Source: NORP233 sp050186825
GTDB lineage: Bacteria; Planctomycetota; J058
Reading direction: 5' to 3'
Assembly (NCBI GenBank): GCA_050186825.1
Contig: JBFWYD010000031.1
Location: 52,721-116,720, forward strand
Length of the DNA: 64,000 nucleotides
Shown here one piece after another: positions 37,037 to 45,667 of this stretch; position 1 is the first letter of the stretch; every line of letters begins with the position of its first letter. The position numbers were made by a program, and so were the translations under genes. Below the pieces are notes generated by a model. It saw nothing but the letters and a program-made list of their open reading frames with translations. It was not told the DNA's origin and did no database searches.

Positions 37037-39166
37037 TCAGCCGGCCAGGAAGGCCCGGACCCGCTCGCGCAGGCGCTCGCCGCCGCGCCCGGGGGCGCGG
37101 GCTTCGACCAGCTCGGCGAAGGCGTCCACCAGGGCGGGGCGCTCCGCGACCAGCGGCTGGAGGTGCTCCTTGCCGATCTCCCACACCACCGCGCCCTCGA
37201 GCGAGCGCACGGTCGCGCTGCGCTCGGCGCCCGTGAGCAGGGACAGCTCGCCGAACACCGCCCCGGGCGCGAGCAGCGCCACGGGCTCGTCGGTCTCGCC
37301 CTGGCGGCGCAGGACCTCGAGCTCGCCCTCGGCGACCACGAACAGCGACGACCCCGGGGTCCCCTGGACCAGGATCCGCTCCATCGGGGCCAGGGAGATC
37401 GGCCGCACCGCCACCGCCAGCCGCGCCCGCTCCTCGGTGGTGAGCGGCGCGAAGAGCGGGGTCGCCTCGAGCAGCCGCTCGACCGCCGAGACCGAGGTGC
37501 TGGGCGGCGCCTGCGGCTCCTCCTCGGCCTCGAGCGTCGGCCCGTAGCCGTCGTGGCGCTGCAGCCGGGCCAGGCGCGCGGCGTCCCGCTCCATGTGGCT
37601 GTGGAGCAAGCTGACCTGGAGCGGGACGCACTCGGCGCCGGTGTGGTCCATCAGCCGGCGCGCCCGCGCCCAGTCCGCGACGTCGTTCATGGACGCCCGG
37701 TACTGGCTGCAGGCGGTGACGAACAGGCCGTCGTTGTCGCCGAACAGGCCGAGGATCGGCCTGGCCACCCAACCCAGCCCGCGCGGGGCCAGGTCTCCCT
37801 TGCGCAGCCAGAGCACGAGGTGCCGCACCGCGCGCGGCACGTGGTCGAGCTCGGGGAAGGCCGCGCCCACCTGGCGGAGCACGGCCCGCTCGGCGTCGCG
37901 GAACACCCGGTGCCAGGACTCCTGCGCGTTATAGGGGTTGGGGCCGGCCAGGTCGATCGCCCACTTGAGGTCGTCGTGGTGCGCGTGGAGGAAGGCCAGC
38001 GTCGCCTCCCGCTTGCGCAGGAGGTTCGCCCCGGCGACCGGCCCCAGCCGCGGCACGCCCGAGAGCGCGATCGCGCGCTTCTCCCACACCCCGCGCCAGG
38101 CGGCCACGTCGAGCTTCTCGCGCAGCGGCGCCCAGGCCGGTCTCTCCTCGAAGGCGCACCGCTCGGCCGGGCTCAGCGCGTCCCCGAGGTCGTCCTTGAC
38201 GGCCTCGAAGATCCCCAGGCAGGTCAGCAGCTCGAGGTAGAGGCCGACGTCGAGCAGCCAGCGCGGGTTGGAGAAGAAGCGCCCGGCGCCGGCGATGTCG
38301 GCGATCAGGGCGCGCATGTAGAGGTCCGCCTTGTCGGTGCCGATGCGCAGCACCGGGTACCAGGGGTGCATCTCGTGCGAGAGGTCGGACACGCCGGCGG
38401 CCTCGGCCTGGCGACGCGTGTCGGGGATGACGACGTCCTCCAGCACTCGCCGGTAGAGGCTGCCCAGCCGGCGCCCGTCCACCACCTCGACCCGGACCTG
38501 CGTGGCGGAGAGCAGCGCGCCGCGGCGCTCCAGGCGCAGCGAGACCTCGACCTCCTGGTGGAAGGCGTGCCCGAAGCTGAAGGGGTCCGGCTCGGTGGCG
38601 GCGGCGCGCAGGCGCTGGCCGGCCTGGTCCCAGGACCAGCGCGCGCCGGGCAGCAGCGCCTCGTGCAGGTCGAGCGCGATCACGAAGGAGCCGCGCCCGG
38701 CCTCCTCCCACTCGGCGTCGCGGACCCCCACCTCGCCGCCGCTCTCGCGGGTCAAGGTCTGCGGCCGGATGGGGACGCCGACCCAGCCCGGCACGGGGTC
38801 GGCGACGCCGTCGGCCCCGAGGAAGACCAGCGAGAGGCGCAGCTCCAGCTCCCCGAGCGCCGCGGGGTCGAGGCCCTCGACGCCGCTGACCCGGTAGAGC
38901 AGGTAGAGCAGGTCGCGCTCGGCGCCGTCCCCGAGCAGCAGGCCCACGACCTCGCTCGAGCCCAGCCCGGGGGAGGTCAGCTCGTCGGCCGGGCGCCGCC
39001 CGCGCACGAAGGGGACGAAGGCGCAGGCAGGGACGCGGCGCCCCGCCGCCGCCTCGAGCGCGTCGAGCGCGCCGCGCACGGCGGACAGGCGCGCGCTCAG
39101 GTCCAACCCCTCGACCGGCGCCGTCAGGAGCGTGGAGAGGCGGTCGTAGAACTCGGCTTCGCGCAC
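37037..39166 (-). CDS. Large protein with C-terminal cyclic-nucleotide-binding domain
   Basis: The protein has 709 residues. The GTG at 39166 has AGGAG with a seven-base spacer; the frame is open upstream through repeats. Residues 1-560 make up a large region I cannot assign (EFYDRLSTLL, PTWV-type strands, HEMHPWYPVLRIGTDKADLY, DDLKWAIDLAGPNPYNAQES). The final 140 residues are a cNMP-binding domain: LLEATPLFAPLTTEERARL, RILVQGTPGSSLFVVAEG and the phosphate-binding cassette FGELSLLTGAERSATVRS with the Arg-Ser-Ala signature, which favours real cAMP or cGMP binding. There is no DNA-binding domain, so it is an effector or enzyme switched by cyclic nucleotide, not a CRP-type regulator. Confidence 0.8.
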   Translation of the reverse strand: MREAEFYDRLSTLLTAPVEGLDLSARLSAVRGALDALEAAAGRRVPACAFVPFVRGRRPADELTSPGLGSSEVVGLLLGDGAERDLLYLLYRVSGVEGLDPAALGELELRLSLVFLGADGVADPVPGWVGVPIRPQTLTRESGGEVGVRDAEWEEAGRGSFVIALDLHEALLPGARWSWDQAGQRLRAAATEPDPFSFGHAFHQEVEVSLRLERRGALLSATQVRVEVVDGRRLGSLYRRVLEDVVIPDTRRQAEAAGVSDLSHEMHPWYPVLRIGTDKADLYMRALIADIAGAGRFFSNPRWLLDVGLYLELLTCLGIFEAVKDDLGDALSPAERCAFEERPAWAPLREKLDVAAWRGVWEKRAIALSGVPRLGPVAGANLLRKREATLAFLHAHHDDLKWAIDLAGPNPYNAQESWHRVFRDAERAVLRQVGAAFPELDHVPRAVRHLVLWLRKGDLAPRGLGWVARPILGLFGDNDGLFVTACSQYRASMNDVADWARARRLMDHTGAECVPLQVSLLHSHMERDAARLARLQRHDGYGPTLEAEEEPQAPPSTSVSAVERLLEATPLFAPLTTEERARLAVAVRPISLAPMERILVQGTPGSSLFVVAEGELEVLRRQGETDEPVALLAPGAVFGELSLLTGAERSATVRSLEGAVVWEIGKEHLQPLVAERPALVDAFAELVEARAPGRGGERLRERVRAFLAG

Positions 39167-39290
39167 GGTGAGCTCCTGCCAGGGCCAGCGGGGTCGGGAG
39201 TCTACGAGCGCCCCCCCCCGAGCCACCACGCTCGACTCGCGAGGGGCCGAAGGAGGCCTCGCGCCTGCGCGGCTCCCCCCCGGCCGCCAG

Positions 39291-39484
39291 GGCGGCCCAA
39301 CCCATGGCGTCAACTTCCCCGCCCTGGCGCTCCGACCAGTGGCGTGACCCATCTCCAAGCCTCACCAAGGCGGCCCAACCCAAGGCGTCAGCTTCCCCGC
39401 CCTGGCGCTCCACCCAAGGCGCCAGCCCTATCCAAGCCAAGGCGGCCCAACCCAAGGCGTCAGCTTCCCCGCCCTGGCGCTCCG
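39291..39484. repeat. Three copies of a 44-base repeat
   Basis: Near-identical 44-base units (GGCGGCCCAACCC...GCGTCAGCTTCCCC...GCCCTGGCGCTCC) occur at 39291-39334, 39369-39412 and 39440-39484. The spacers between them differ but reuse pieces of the unit (CAAGCC, GGCGCCAGCC, GGCGTCAGCC). The repeat fills the gap between two minus-strand genes. Unit length and poor spacers argue against CRISPR. Confidence 0.85.
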
Positions 39485-39503
39485 AACCCAGGCGTCAGCC
39501 TAG

Positions 39504-39585
39504 GCTCTGAAGTGGGGATCCGCGCCGCTCACCCCCCCCTCGCCCACACCCCACGCCCCCACGGCGCGGATCCCCACTTCAGAGC
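39504..39585. repeat. Perfect 24-base inverted repeat over a stop codon
   Basis: Bases 39504-39527 and 39562-39585 are exact reverse complements over 24 bases, with a C-rich 34-base loop. The right arm contains the stop codon of the GAF/GGDEF-like gene (39579-39581). In RNA it would form a very stable hairpin right at the gene end, a plausible terminator or mRNA stabiliser, although no T run follows. Confidence 0.8.
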
Positions 39586-40862
39586 TGGTTGACGAACTCT
39601 GCGTTCGTCATCCAGCGGCCGCCGCCGAACACGCGGATCTGGTTGACCGACTGGCGCAGGGCCTCCTCGTCGCGGCGCGCCTTGAGCTGGCCCTTCTCGA
39701 TGTCCTCGAGCGCGCGCTGGGCCAGACCCCACAGGTCCTCCCAGGAGCCCTTGGCGAAGGGGATCACGCGCAGGCTGATCGTGACGTCGCCGCTCTCGAG
39801 CAGCTCCTCGGCCTCGAAGCGGGTGCTGATCACCTCCTTGCTCAGGCGCACGGCCCACATGCACAGCTCGCCGGGCTGGAGGAGGGGCAGGATCACGCCG
39901 AAGCCCTCGTGGCCGATCCGGCCCGGGAAGCCGGCCTCGTAGGTGGTGCCCACGTTCAGGGTGTGCTCGCGGCAGCGGCGCCACACGGCCGCGCCCACGC
40001 CGGCGAGCACGTCCGAGACCTTGTGGCTGACCATGGCCGGGTCGACGCGGGCCGAGGACTCCAGCGTCTGCTTGTAGAGCTTGAGGGTGTCGACCATCCC
40101 GACCACGAAGCCGCCGAACAGCTTGCCCTGGGTCAGCTGGAACAGGCTGATCTGGCGGCGCAGCTCCTCCTGCAGGAAGGGCTCGGTGAACAGCCCGGTG
40201 ACCGGGTCGCGGAGCTGGCAGCGCGGCGCGATCAGCGCGTTGGCCAGCAGGCTGCGCATGCTCTTCTCGACGTCCGCCAGCTCGCGCCGGATCGGGGTCT
40301 TGAACAGGGCCAGCACGCCGACCCGCGTCTTCTCGGTCACGCGCCCGGCCCGCTTCTCGAAGCGGAGCGGGATCGCGAGCACCGAGAGGTCGCCCGAGCC
40401 GAGGTCGTCCTCGGGCTTGGGGTCCTTGAGCAGCACGATCTTCTTCTCGATGTCGCAGCCGTAGAAGGCGTCCTCCTCGAAGGCCAGCGCGATCGCCTTG
40501 AGCGCGGCCTGCTGGGCGACCTCCTCGGAGTAGGGCACGGGCTTGCCCGGCTCGAGGTCGGGGAGCTGCTTGGCGTCGTTCTGGCACACCTGGTTGCCCT
40601 CGCCGAAGCCGCTCTTGACCGTGAGCACCCAGTCGCCGTCGTCGGGCAGGGCGCGCACCGCGGGGTCGTAGACGAAGAGCGACACGTCGTCGCAGTTGAG
40701 CGCGGCCTTGAGCCGGCCCCGCACCGCGCGCCCGGTCTCCTCGGCGTCGCCGCCCTCGAAGACCCCTGCCAGCCCTTCGAACAGCCGGGTGAGGAAGTCC
40801 TCGCCCTCGTCCGTGATGCCCTTCTTGAAGAAGAACCGGGTCCAGCCGCTCTCCTCGGCCAT
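39579..40862 (-). CDS. GAF domain protein with degenerate GGDEF domain
   Basis: The protein has 427 residues and an ATG start. A GAF-like domain covers about 25-220 (DDVSLFVYDPAVRALPDDG, VLAIPLRFEKRAG, VGVLALFKTPI). Residues 228-410 follow the GGDEF fold: DPVTGLFTEPFLQEELRRQI is the usual N-terminal helix, and FPGRIGHEGFGVILPLLQ aligns the GGDEF loop as GHEGF. Loss of the Gly-Asp-Glu core means it should not make cyclic-di-GMP; it may bind a nucleotide or a partner. It is the third gene of an operon after the DUF4388-PEGA and pseudokinase genes (67-base gap). Confidence 0.8.
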   Translation of the reverse strand: MAEESGWTRFFFKKGITDEGEDFLTRLFEGLAGVFEGGDAEETGRAVRGRLKAALNCDDVSLFVYDPAVRALPDDGDWVLTVKSGFGEGNQVCQNDAKQLPDLEPGKPVPYSEEVAQQAALKAIALAFEEDAFYGCDIEKKIVLLKDPKPEDDLGSGDLSVLAIPLRFEKRAGRVTEKTRVGVLALFKTPIRRELADVEKSMRSLLANALIAPRCQLRDPVTGLFTEPFLQEELRRQISLFQLTQGKLFGGFVVGMVDTLKLYKQTLESSARVDPAMVSHKVSDVLAGVGAAVWRRCREHTLNVGTTYEAGFPGRIGHEGFGVILPLLQPGELCMWAVRLSKEVISTRFEAEELLESGDVTISLRVIPFAKGSWEDLWGLAQRALEDIEKGQLKARRDEEALRQSVNQIRVFGGGRWMTNAEFVNQL

Positions 40863-40929
40863 GGCCTCTCTCCTTGCTGGCGAGCCAGGCCCGGAGTGTA
40901 TGCCGGGGGCGAGGCCAGGTGTGAGGCGC

Positions 40930-42837
40930 TCAGCCGCCCGGCTTGTGGGACTCCGTGGGCTTCGCGCCCTCGCTGGCCTTGCCGACTCCCGGCAGCGGCA
41001 GGTGGTAGCCGGCCACGGGGTCCGTGAAGGTCGGCTTGCTCAGCTCGAGGTACTTGAGCACCAGGAAGGTCCCGACCGCCACGTCGATCAGCAGGAACAC
41101 GAAGAGCACCAGGGCCCCGGCGCCCAGCACGCGCGCGGAGCCGCCCTGCGCCGGGCCGGCGTCGTCCTCGCGCAGGCCCTTCAGCAGGGCGGGCACCTGC
41201 TCGCCCTTGCGCACCCGGCGCAGGTCCTGGACCAGGTCGTTGACGTTCTTGTAGCGGTCCTGCGGGGTGTAGCCGCCCAGGTTCCTGATCACCTGGGCCA
41301 GGCCAGCCGAGACCGGGGGCGCGCCCTCGGGGCGGGCCAGCGGCGGAAGCTCCAGGTTGAGCTGATCGAGCAGCGACTGGACCGGGTCCTCGGCGAGGAA
41401 GGGCGGATGCCCGCTCAGCATGGTCCAGGCCACGCAGCCCAGCGCGTAGAGCTCGGCGCTCGGCTCGACCTTGCCGGCGTCCACGGTCTCGGGCGCGAGG
41501 AAGCCCGGCGTTCCGATCACCTCGCCGCCGGCCGAGAGGAAGGCCAGCTCGGGGCGGGCGCGGGCCAGGCCCGCGTCGTCGAGCACCCAGCTGCCCGGCC
41601 GCTCGCGGCGGACCTTGAGGTAGCTCACGTCGCCGTGCACGAAGGAGCGCGCGTGCAGCGTGGCCAGGGCGGGCGCGAGCTGCTCGAGCACCAGCAGCAC
41701 GTCCTCCTCGCCGAAGGCCACGCCCTGGGCCAGGAGCTCGGCGACCGTGCCCCCGAGCGGAGGCTCGTGCGCGGCGTAGAAGCAGTCCTTGGTCCGCCCG
41801 GCCCCCAGGCAGATCGAGAGCGAAGGGTGGTCCACGCGGCAGGCGCGCTCGCCGCGCCCGGCCAGCCGCTGCATCTCGTCGGAGTAGCCGCCGATCAGCG
41901 GGAAGATGCGGAGGACGACCGGCTCGCGGCTGGCCTCGTCGCGCGCCAGGTAGTGGCGGACCCCGCGCTCGAGCTTGATGAAGCCCTCGACCTTGAAGGT
42001 GCCGACCTCCTTGCCCAGGTAGGGGTCGCCCTCGGGGGCGGGCGCCAGGCGCTGCTCGAGGCGCGCGAGGGCCTCGGCGTCCTCCTCGGCGCTCCGCTCG
42101 CGCCGCTGCCACTCGTCCCCCTGGCCGGGGAGCGCGCGGTGGCTCGAGCTGGAGAGGGCGCGCATCCGCCCGCTGGAGCGCGCGGAGACCTTGGCCTGCT
42201 CGCGGGCCCGCTCCTCGCGGTCGAGCTCGGGGTCGTCGGCGAACTCCACGTCCCCCGCGGCCGGCAGGTCCGCGCCCCCGGCGCCGACGGGGCCGCCGCC
42301 CGGCGCCGCGGGGACCTCGCGGTCGTCGGAGAAGGCGAGGTCCTCGTCCTCGAGGGCCGCCATGTGGTCGTGCTCGATGCGACCCGTGGTGGGGGCGGCC
42401 CGCTCGTCCGAGAACACCAGGTCGTCGTCGACCCCGTCCAGGCCAGCGCCGGGCGGGGGGGCCTCGTTCGCGGGGGGCGCGGCCGCGCCCCCCCCCGAGG
42501 CCTCCGTCGCGAGCTCCTCCTCGGCAGGAGCGGCGGGCCGCGGGTGGTGCCCGCTGCTGGTCGCACGCGGCGGCGGGGCCGGCCGGGGCGGGCGCGGATG
42601 CTTTCCGCTGGGTCCGTGGGGCCCAGGGCCGCTGGGCACGCGGCCCGAAGGGGGACGCCCGCCGGGCGGCGGCGGCGGACGGCGACGACCGCCGGCCGAG
42701 GGGGGCGGGCCGCTCGGCGCGCCAGGGCGCGGGCCGGGCGGCCCGCTCGGGCGGCGGCGCGGTCCAGCTCCGCCGGGCCCGCCGGGAGCGTGGCCGCCGG
42801 GCGACTGGCCGTCGGCAGGGGGGCCGCCGGCGCTCAC
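40930..42837 (-). CDS. Membrane-anchored Ser/Thr pseudokinase
   Basis: The protein has 635 residues. The GTG start overlaps the upstream gene stop (GTGA). Residues 1-95 are Pro/Gly/Arg-rich and disordered, and 95-260 acidic with repeats (DDDLVFSDERA, DEDLAFSDDRE, GDVEFADDPE). A kinase fold spans about 285-560 but lacks the catalytic set: the ATP Lys is Arg (PVVLRIF), HRD is HGD and the following Asn is missing (HGDVSYLKVRRE), and DFG is DDAG. FLAPETV and the Tyr-Ala-Leu-Gly-Cys block (LYALGCVAWTMLSG) are retained. One C-terminal membrane helix (LVLFVFLLIDVAVGTFLVL) follows. It is probably a scaffold or allosteric partner of the operon proteins. Confidence 0.85.
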   Translation of the reverse strand: MSAGGPPADGQSPGGHAPGGPGGAGPRRRPSGPPGPRPGAPSGPPPSAGGRRRPPPPPGGRPPSGRVPSGPGPHGPSGKHPRPPRPAPPPRATSSGHHPRPAAPAEEELATEASGGGAAAPPANEAPPPGAGLDGVDDDLVFSDERAAPTTGRIEHDHMAALEDEDLAFSDDREVPAAPGGGPVGAGGADLPAAGDVEFADDPELDREERAREQAKVSARSSGRMRALSSSSHRALPGQGDEWQRRERSAEEDAEALARLEQRLAPAPEGDPYLGKEVGTFKVEGFIKLERGVRHYLARDEASREPVVLRIFPLIGGYSDEMQRLAGRGERACRVDHPSLSICLGAGRTKDCFYAAHEPPLGGTVAELLAQGVAFGEEDVLLVLEQLAPALATLHARSFVHGDVSYLKVRRERPGSWVLDDAGLARARPELAFLSAGGEVIGTPGFLAPETVDAGKVEPSAELYALGCVAWTMLSGHPPFLAEDPVQSLLDQLNLELPPLARPEGAPPVSAGLAQVIRNLGGYTPQDRYKNVNDLVQDLRRVRKGEQVPALLKGLREDDAGPAQGGSARVLGAGALVLFVFLLIDVAVGTFLVLKYLELSKPTFTDPVAGYHLPLPGVGKASEGAKPTESHKPGG

Positions 42838-45479
42838 CGGTCCTCCCGCCGTCCGAGCTCGCGGATCCGCCGCTCGATCCCCTCCTCGACCACGCTGCGC
42901 AGGTGCTCGAGGTCGGCGTGGATGGTGCGCGAGATCTCGCCGACCTTGAGCCGTCCGCCGGGGTACTGCGTGACCGGGCGCGCGTAGCGCTCGTCGAGCT
43001 CGAGGTCGAGCGGCTTCTCGGTGCCCCAGCCGTGGCTGCGCCGCACGTAGAGCGTGACCTGGAAGCCCGTCAGGTAGACCTTGCTGCCGTCGATCTCGTT
43101 GACCGTCTGGACCAGCGCGCGGAAGCGGTTGGCCAGCTTCAGCTCGCTCAGGAAGTCGGCCTCCTGGGTGAAGTCGAGGGTCTTGCCGCTGGGCGGCGAG
43201 CCCTTGAGGATCCCCTCCTTGAGCATCACGTAGGAGGTCCAGCCGGAGCTGCTCTGGGTGGGCGAAGGGGAGGGGCGCGGGCTGGGCGAGGTCCGCGGCG
43301 AGGCGCTCGCGCTCGGGCTCGGGCTCGGCGTCTGGGTCGGGATCGGGCGCGGCGGGGTGGGGCTGGCCTTGGGTCCGCCCGAGCGCTCGAGCTTGAAGAA
43401 CACCCGCGGCTCGTCGCCGAGGTCGTCGAAGGTCAGCTCGCGGACCTCCGGCTCGTGGCCCTGGAGCGAGACCTTGAGCCGGACCGTGCCGCGCAGGGGG
43501 AGGTTGAGCTGCGCCTGGCGGTACTCGATCCCGTCCACCTCGACGCTCGCGCCCGGCGGCTCGCTCACGACCTGGACGGCGAGGAGGGTCTTCTCCAGGC
43601 GCGAGGGGAGGGCCGAGTAGTCCTTGCGGATCCGGCGCGCCAGCTCGACCGCGTCGCGCCCCGAGCTCGACGCGAGCTGCGCGGCGAGCGACTCGAAGGC
43701 CTTCTGGTAGCTCGCGAGCTCGCGCCGCAGCCGCAGCAGCGGCACCGAGAGCGCCTCCGACTGCGCGCTGGTGGCGAGCTGGTCGAGGTGGTGCTGGAGC
43801 TCCTCCACGTCGGAGCACTGCCTCCAGGGCAGGCGGCTGACCACGTCGCGCGCGCGCTGCACGTCGCCGCGGATCTGCTCCAGCTTGCGGGTCGCCTCGC
43901 GGGCGGCGACGGCGGGGGCGCCCTCGCCGTCGCAGAGGGGCGTCAGCCGCCGCACGGCGTCGTCCAGCGCCGGCATCACCTGCTTCCAGGTCGTCGTCCG
44001 GGCCAGCTCGTCGCCGATCGTGGTCGCGGTCTCGCGGTAGGCGCGCTGCTCCTCGGCCTTGGCCCGGAGCGGGAAGTAGCCGGCGCCCAGCGCGAGCCCC
44101 ACCAGCACCAGCGCGGCCAGATGCATGGTGCTCACGCCGGCCGCCCGCGCCAGCCGGCGGCGGTCCTCCTCGTCCCCGAGCGCCATCAGCTCGGTGGCGA
44201 CGTTGCGCGCGTCGTCGGCCCGCCCCTCGCGGCGGAGGCGGTTCACCAGCCGCTGGCCCGCCTCGCTGGCGGCCTTGTGCCGCTTGAGCTTCACCAGCGA
44301 CTGCACGAAGAGCTCGAGGGTGGGGGTCTCCTCGCGGAAGCCCAGCGCGCGCTCGAGCACGCGCCGCGCGCGCCCGGGCAGGTTCAGCCCCAGGTAGCGC
44401 CGCCCCAGGTCCTCGGACGCGCGGGCCGCCTCGTCGCCGCGGTTGGTCGCCCACAGGCCCTGCACCAGGCCTTCGCGCGCCTCGAGGTCGTCCTCCGAGT
44501 GGCGGAGCGCGTCCGAGAAGGTGCGCACGGCCTCGTCGGCCCGCCCCTGCTCCATCAGCACCCCTCCCGCGCGGGCCATGTGGCGCGCGGCGCGCGCCTG
44601 GTCGCCCTGGGCCGCCGAGTTCTTGGCCAGGCGCAGCCGGCGCAGGAGTTGGTTCAGCGCCTGGTCGATCGCCTCCTCCATCTGGCGGATCCGCTCCAGC
44701 TCCGCCTTCTTGTCGCGCGGCTTGCGCGTGATCTCGAGCAGCCCCTTGAGCGAGAGCTCGTGCAGGCGGCTCGCGACCTCGAGCTCACCCACCCGCAGCT
44801 GCTGGGCGAGCTCGCGCGCGCCCTGCCCCGGCTGCTCGGCCACCGTCCTGAGGAAGCGCAGCCGGGCGCGCCCGGCCGCGCCCTCGCCGAGCGGCTGGCC
44901 GTCCTCAGCCGCGGCGCGCCCCTTCTGGGTGGGCTCCACGATCACGTCCATGGACGAGACCGTGCGCCGGACCTCGGCCACGCCGCGCACCCGCTGCTTG
45001 ATCGAGGTGATCAGCGCCGGGACCCCGATCGAGAGGGTCAGCGCCGAGAGGTCGCGCCGCTGCATGACCTCGATGTCGGGCTCGCCCGTGGCGACCTCGT
45101 ACTGGGGCTCCTCCCAGAACAGGCAGTCGAGGATCACGTCCTCGAGCAGCTCGCGCACGACCTCGTCCACCTCGGGGGGCTTGAGCCCCAGGTCCTGCAC
45201 GAGCACGTCGCGCTCTTCGCGCTGCTGGCCGGGCTGGGCGCGGGCCACGATCTGCGCCACGCGCCGCGCGTCCTCCTCGGTCAGGAGCCCGCCCTGGACC
45301 AGGCGCCGGCGCAGGGAGGGCAGCTCGCGCCCGGCGCTGATCACGCGCAGGCCGCCGCGCGTGAAGAAGCAGCACAGGTCGAGCATCCCGTCGCTGATCG
45401 TCAGCGAGCCGTAGAGCTTCTCCTCCTCGAGCAGCTCCAGGGCCTGCGTCGCCCCCGCCACGTCGAAGTCGCCGCTCAT
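42834..45479 (-). CDS. DUF4388-TPR-PEGA membrane protein
   Basis: The protein has 881 residues from ATG 45479, chosen because DUF4388/PATAN proteins start like GDFDVAGATQALELLEEEK; an in-frame ATG at 45530 would add 17 residues. Residues 1-140 are DUF4388 (KLYGSLTISDGMLDLCCFF). A winged-helix-like part (RFLRTVAEQPGQGARELAQQ) precedes a helical TPR stretch (about 270-450; AGGVLMEQGRADEAVRTFSDAL). A membrane helix lies near 465, then a coiled region and a PEGA domain (VSEPPGASVEVDGIEYRQ), a Pro/Ser linker and a final unassigned domain. It is the first gene of a three-gene signalling operon; DUF4388 occurs in two-component and GTPase-linked proteins. Confidence 0.85.
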   Translation of the reverse strand: MSGDFDVAGATQALELLEEEKLYGSLTISDGMLDLCCFFTRGGLRVISAGRELPSLRRRLVQGGLLTEEDARRVAQIVARAQPGQQREERDVLVQDLGLKPPEVDEVVRELLEDVILDCLFWEEPQYEVATGEPDIEVMQRRDLSALTLSIGVPALITSIKQRVRGVAEVRRTVSSMDVIVEPTQKGRAAAEDGQPLGEGAAGRARLRFLRTVAEQPGQGARELAQQLRVGELEVASRLHELSLKGLLEITRKPRDKKAELERIRQMEEAIDQALNQLLRRLRLAKNSAAQGDQARAARHMARAGGVLMEQGRADEAVRTFSDALRHSEDDLEAREGLVQGLWATNRGDEAARASEDLGRRYLGLNLPGRARRVLERALGFREETPTLELFVQSLVKLKRHKAASEAGQRLVNRLRREGRADDARNVATELMALGDEEDRRRLARAAGVSTMHLAALVLVGLALGAGYFPLRAKAEEQRAYRETATTIGDELARTTTWKQVMPALDDAVRRLTPLCDGEGAPAVAAREATRKLEQIRGDVQRARDVVSRLPWRQCSDVEELQHHLDQLATSAQSEALSVPLLRLRRELASYQKAFESLAAQLASSSGRDAVELARRIRKDYSALPSRLEKTLLAVQVVSEPPGASVEVDGIEYRQAQLNLPLRGTVRLKVSLQGHEPEVRELTFDDLGDEPRVFFKLERSGGPKASPTPPRPIPTQTPSPSPSASASPRTSPSPRPSPSPTQSSSGWTSYVMLKEGILKGSPPSGKTLDFTQEADFLSELKLANRFRALVQTVNEIDGSKVYLTGFQVTLYVRRSHGWGTEKPLDLELDERYARPVTQYPGGRLKVGEISRTIHADLEHLRSVVEEGIERRIRELGRREDR

Positions 45480-45667
45480 GGTGCGACGCTTGATCGCGCG
45501 TGCGCCGCCAGTGAGTTCGGGGGAGGCCATCGAGCACGAGGGTAGTCTTCGCGGCGGTGGCGAACAAGCACGCGTGGGGCGGAGTCTCGGCCGGCTGGCC
45601 GGGCCCGCACCCCCCTGCTAAGCTCCCTCCGAGCCGCGCAGCACCCCGTTCGGGATCAAGGACTTCG

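Noticed and set aside
39291..39484. Possible CRISPR array
   Set aside because: There are only three 44-base units, the gaps are of unequal length and contain pieces of the unit itself, and no cas gene is present.
39579..40862. Active diguanylate cyclase
   Set aside because: The GGDEF loop reads GHEGF, so the residues needed for GTP and metal binding are missing.
40930..42837. Active Ser/Thr kinase
   Set aside because: The ATP Lys, the HRD Arg, the following Asn and the DFG motif are all replaced.
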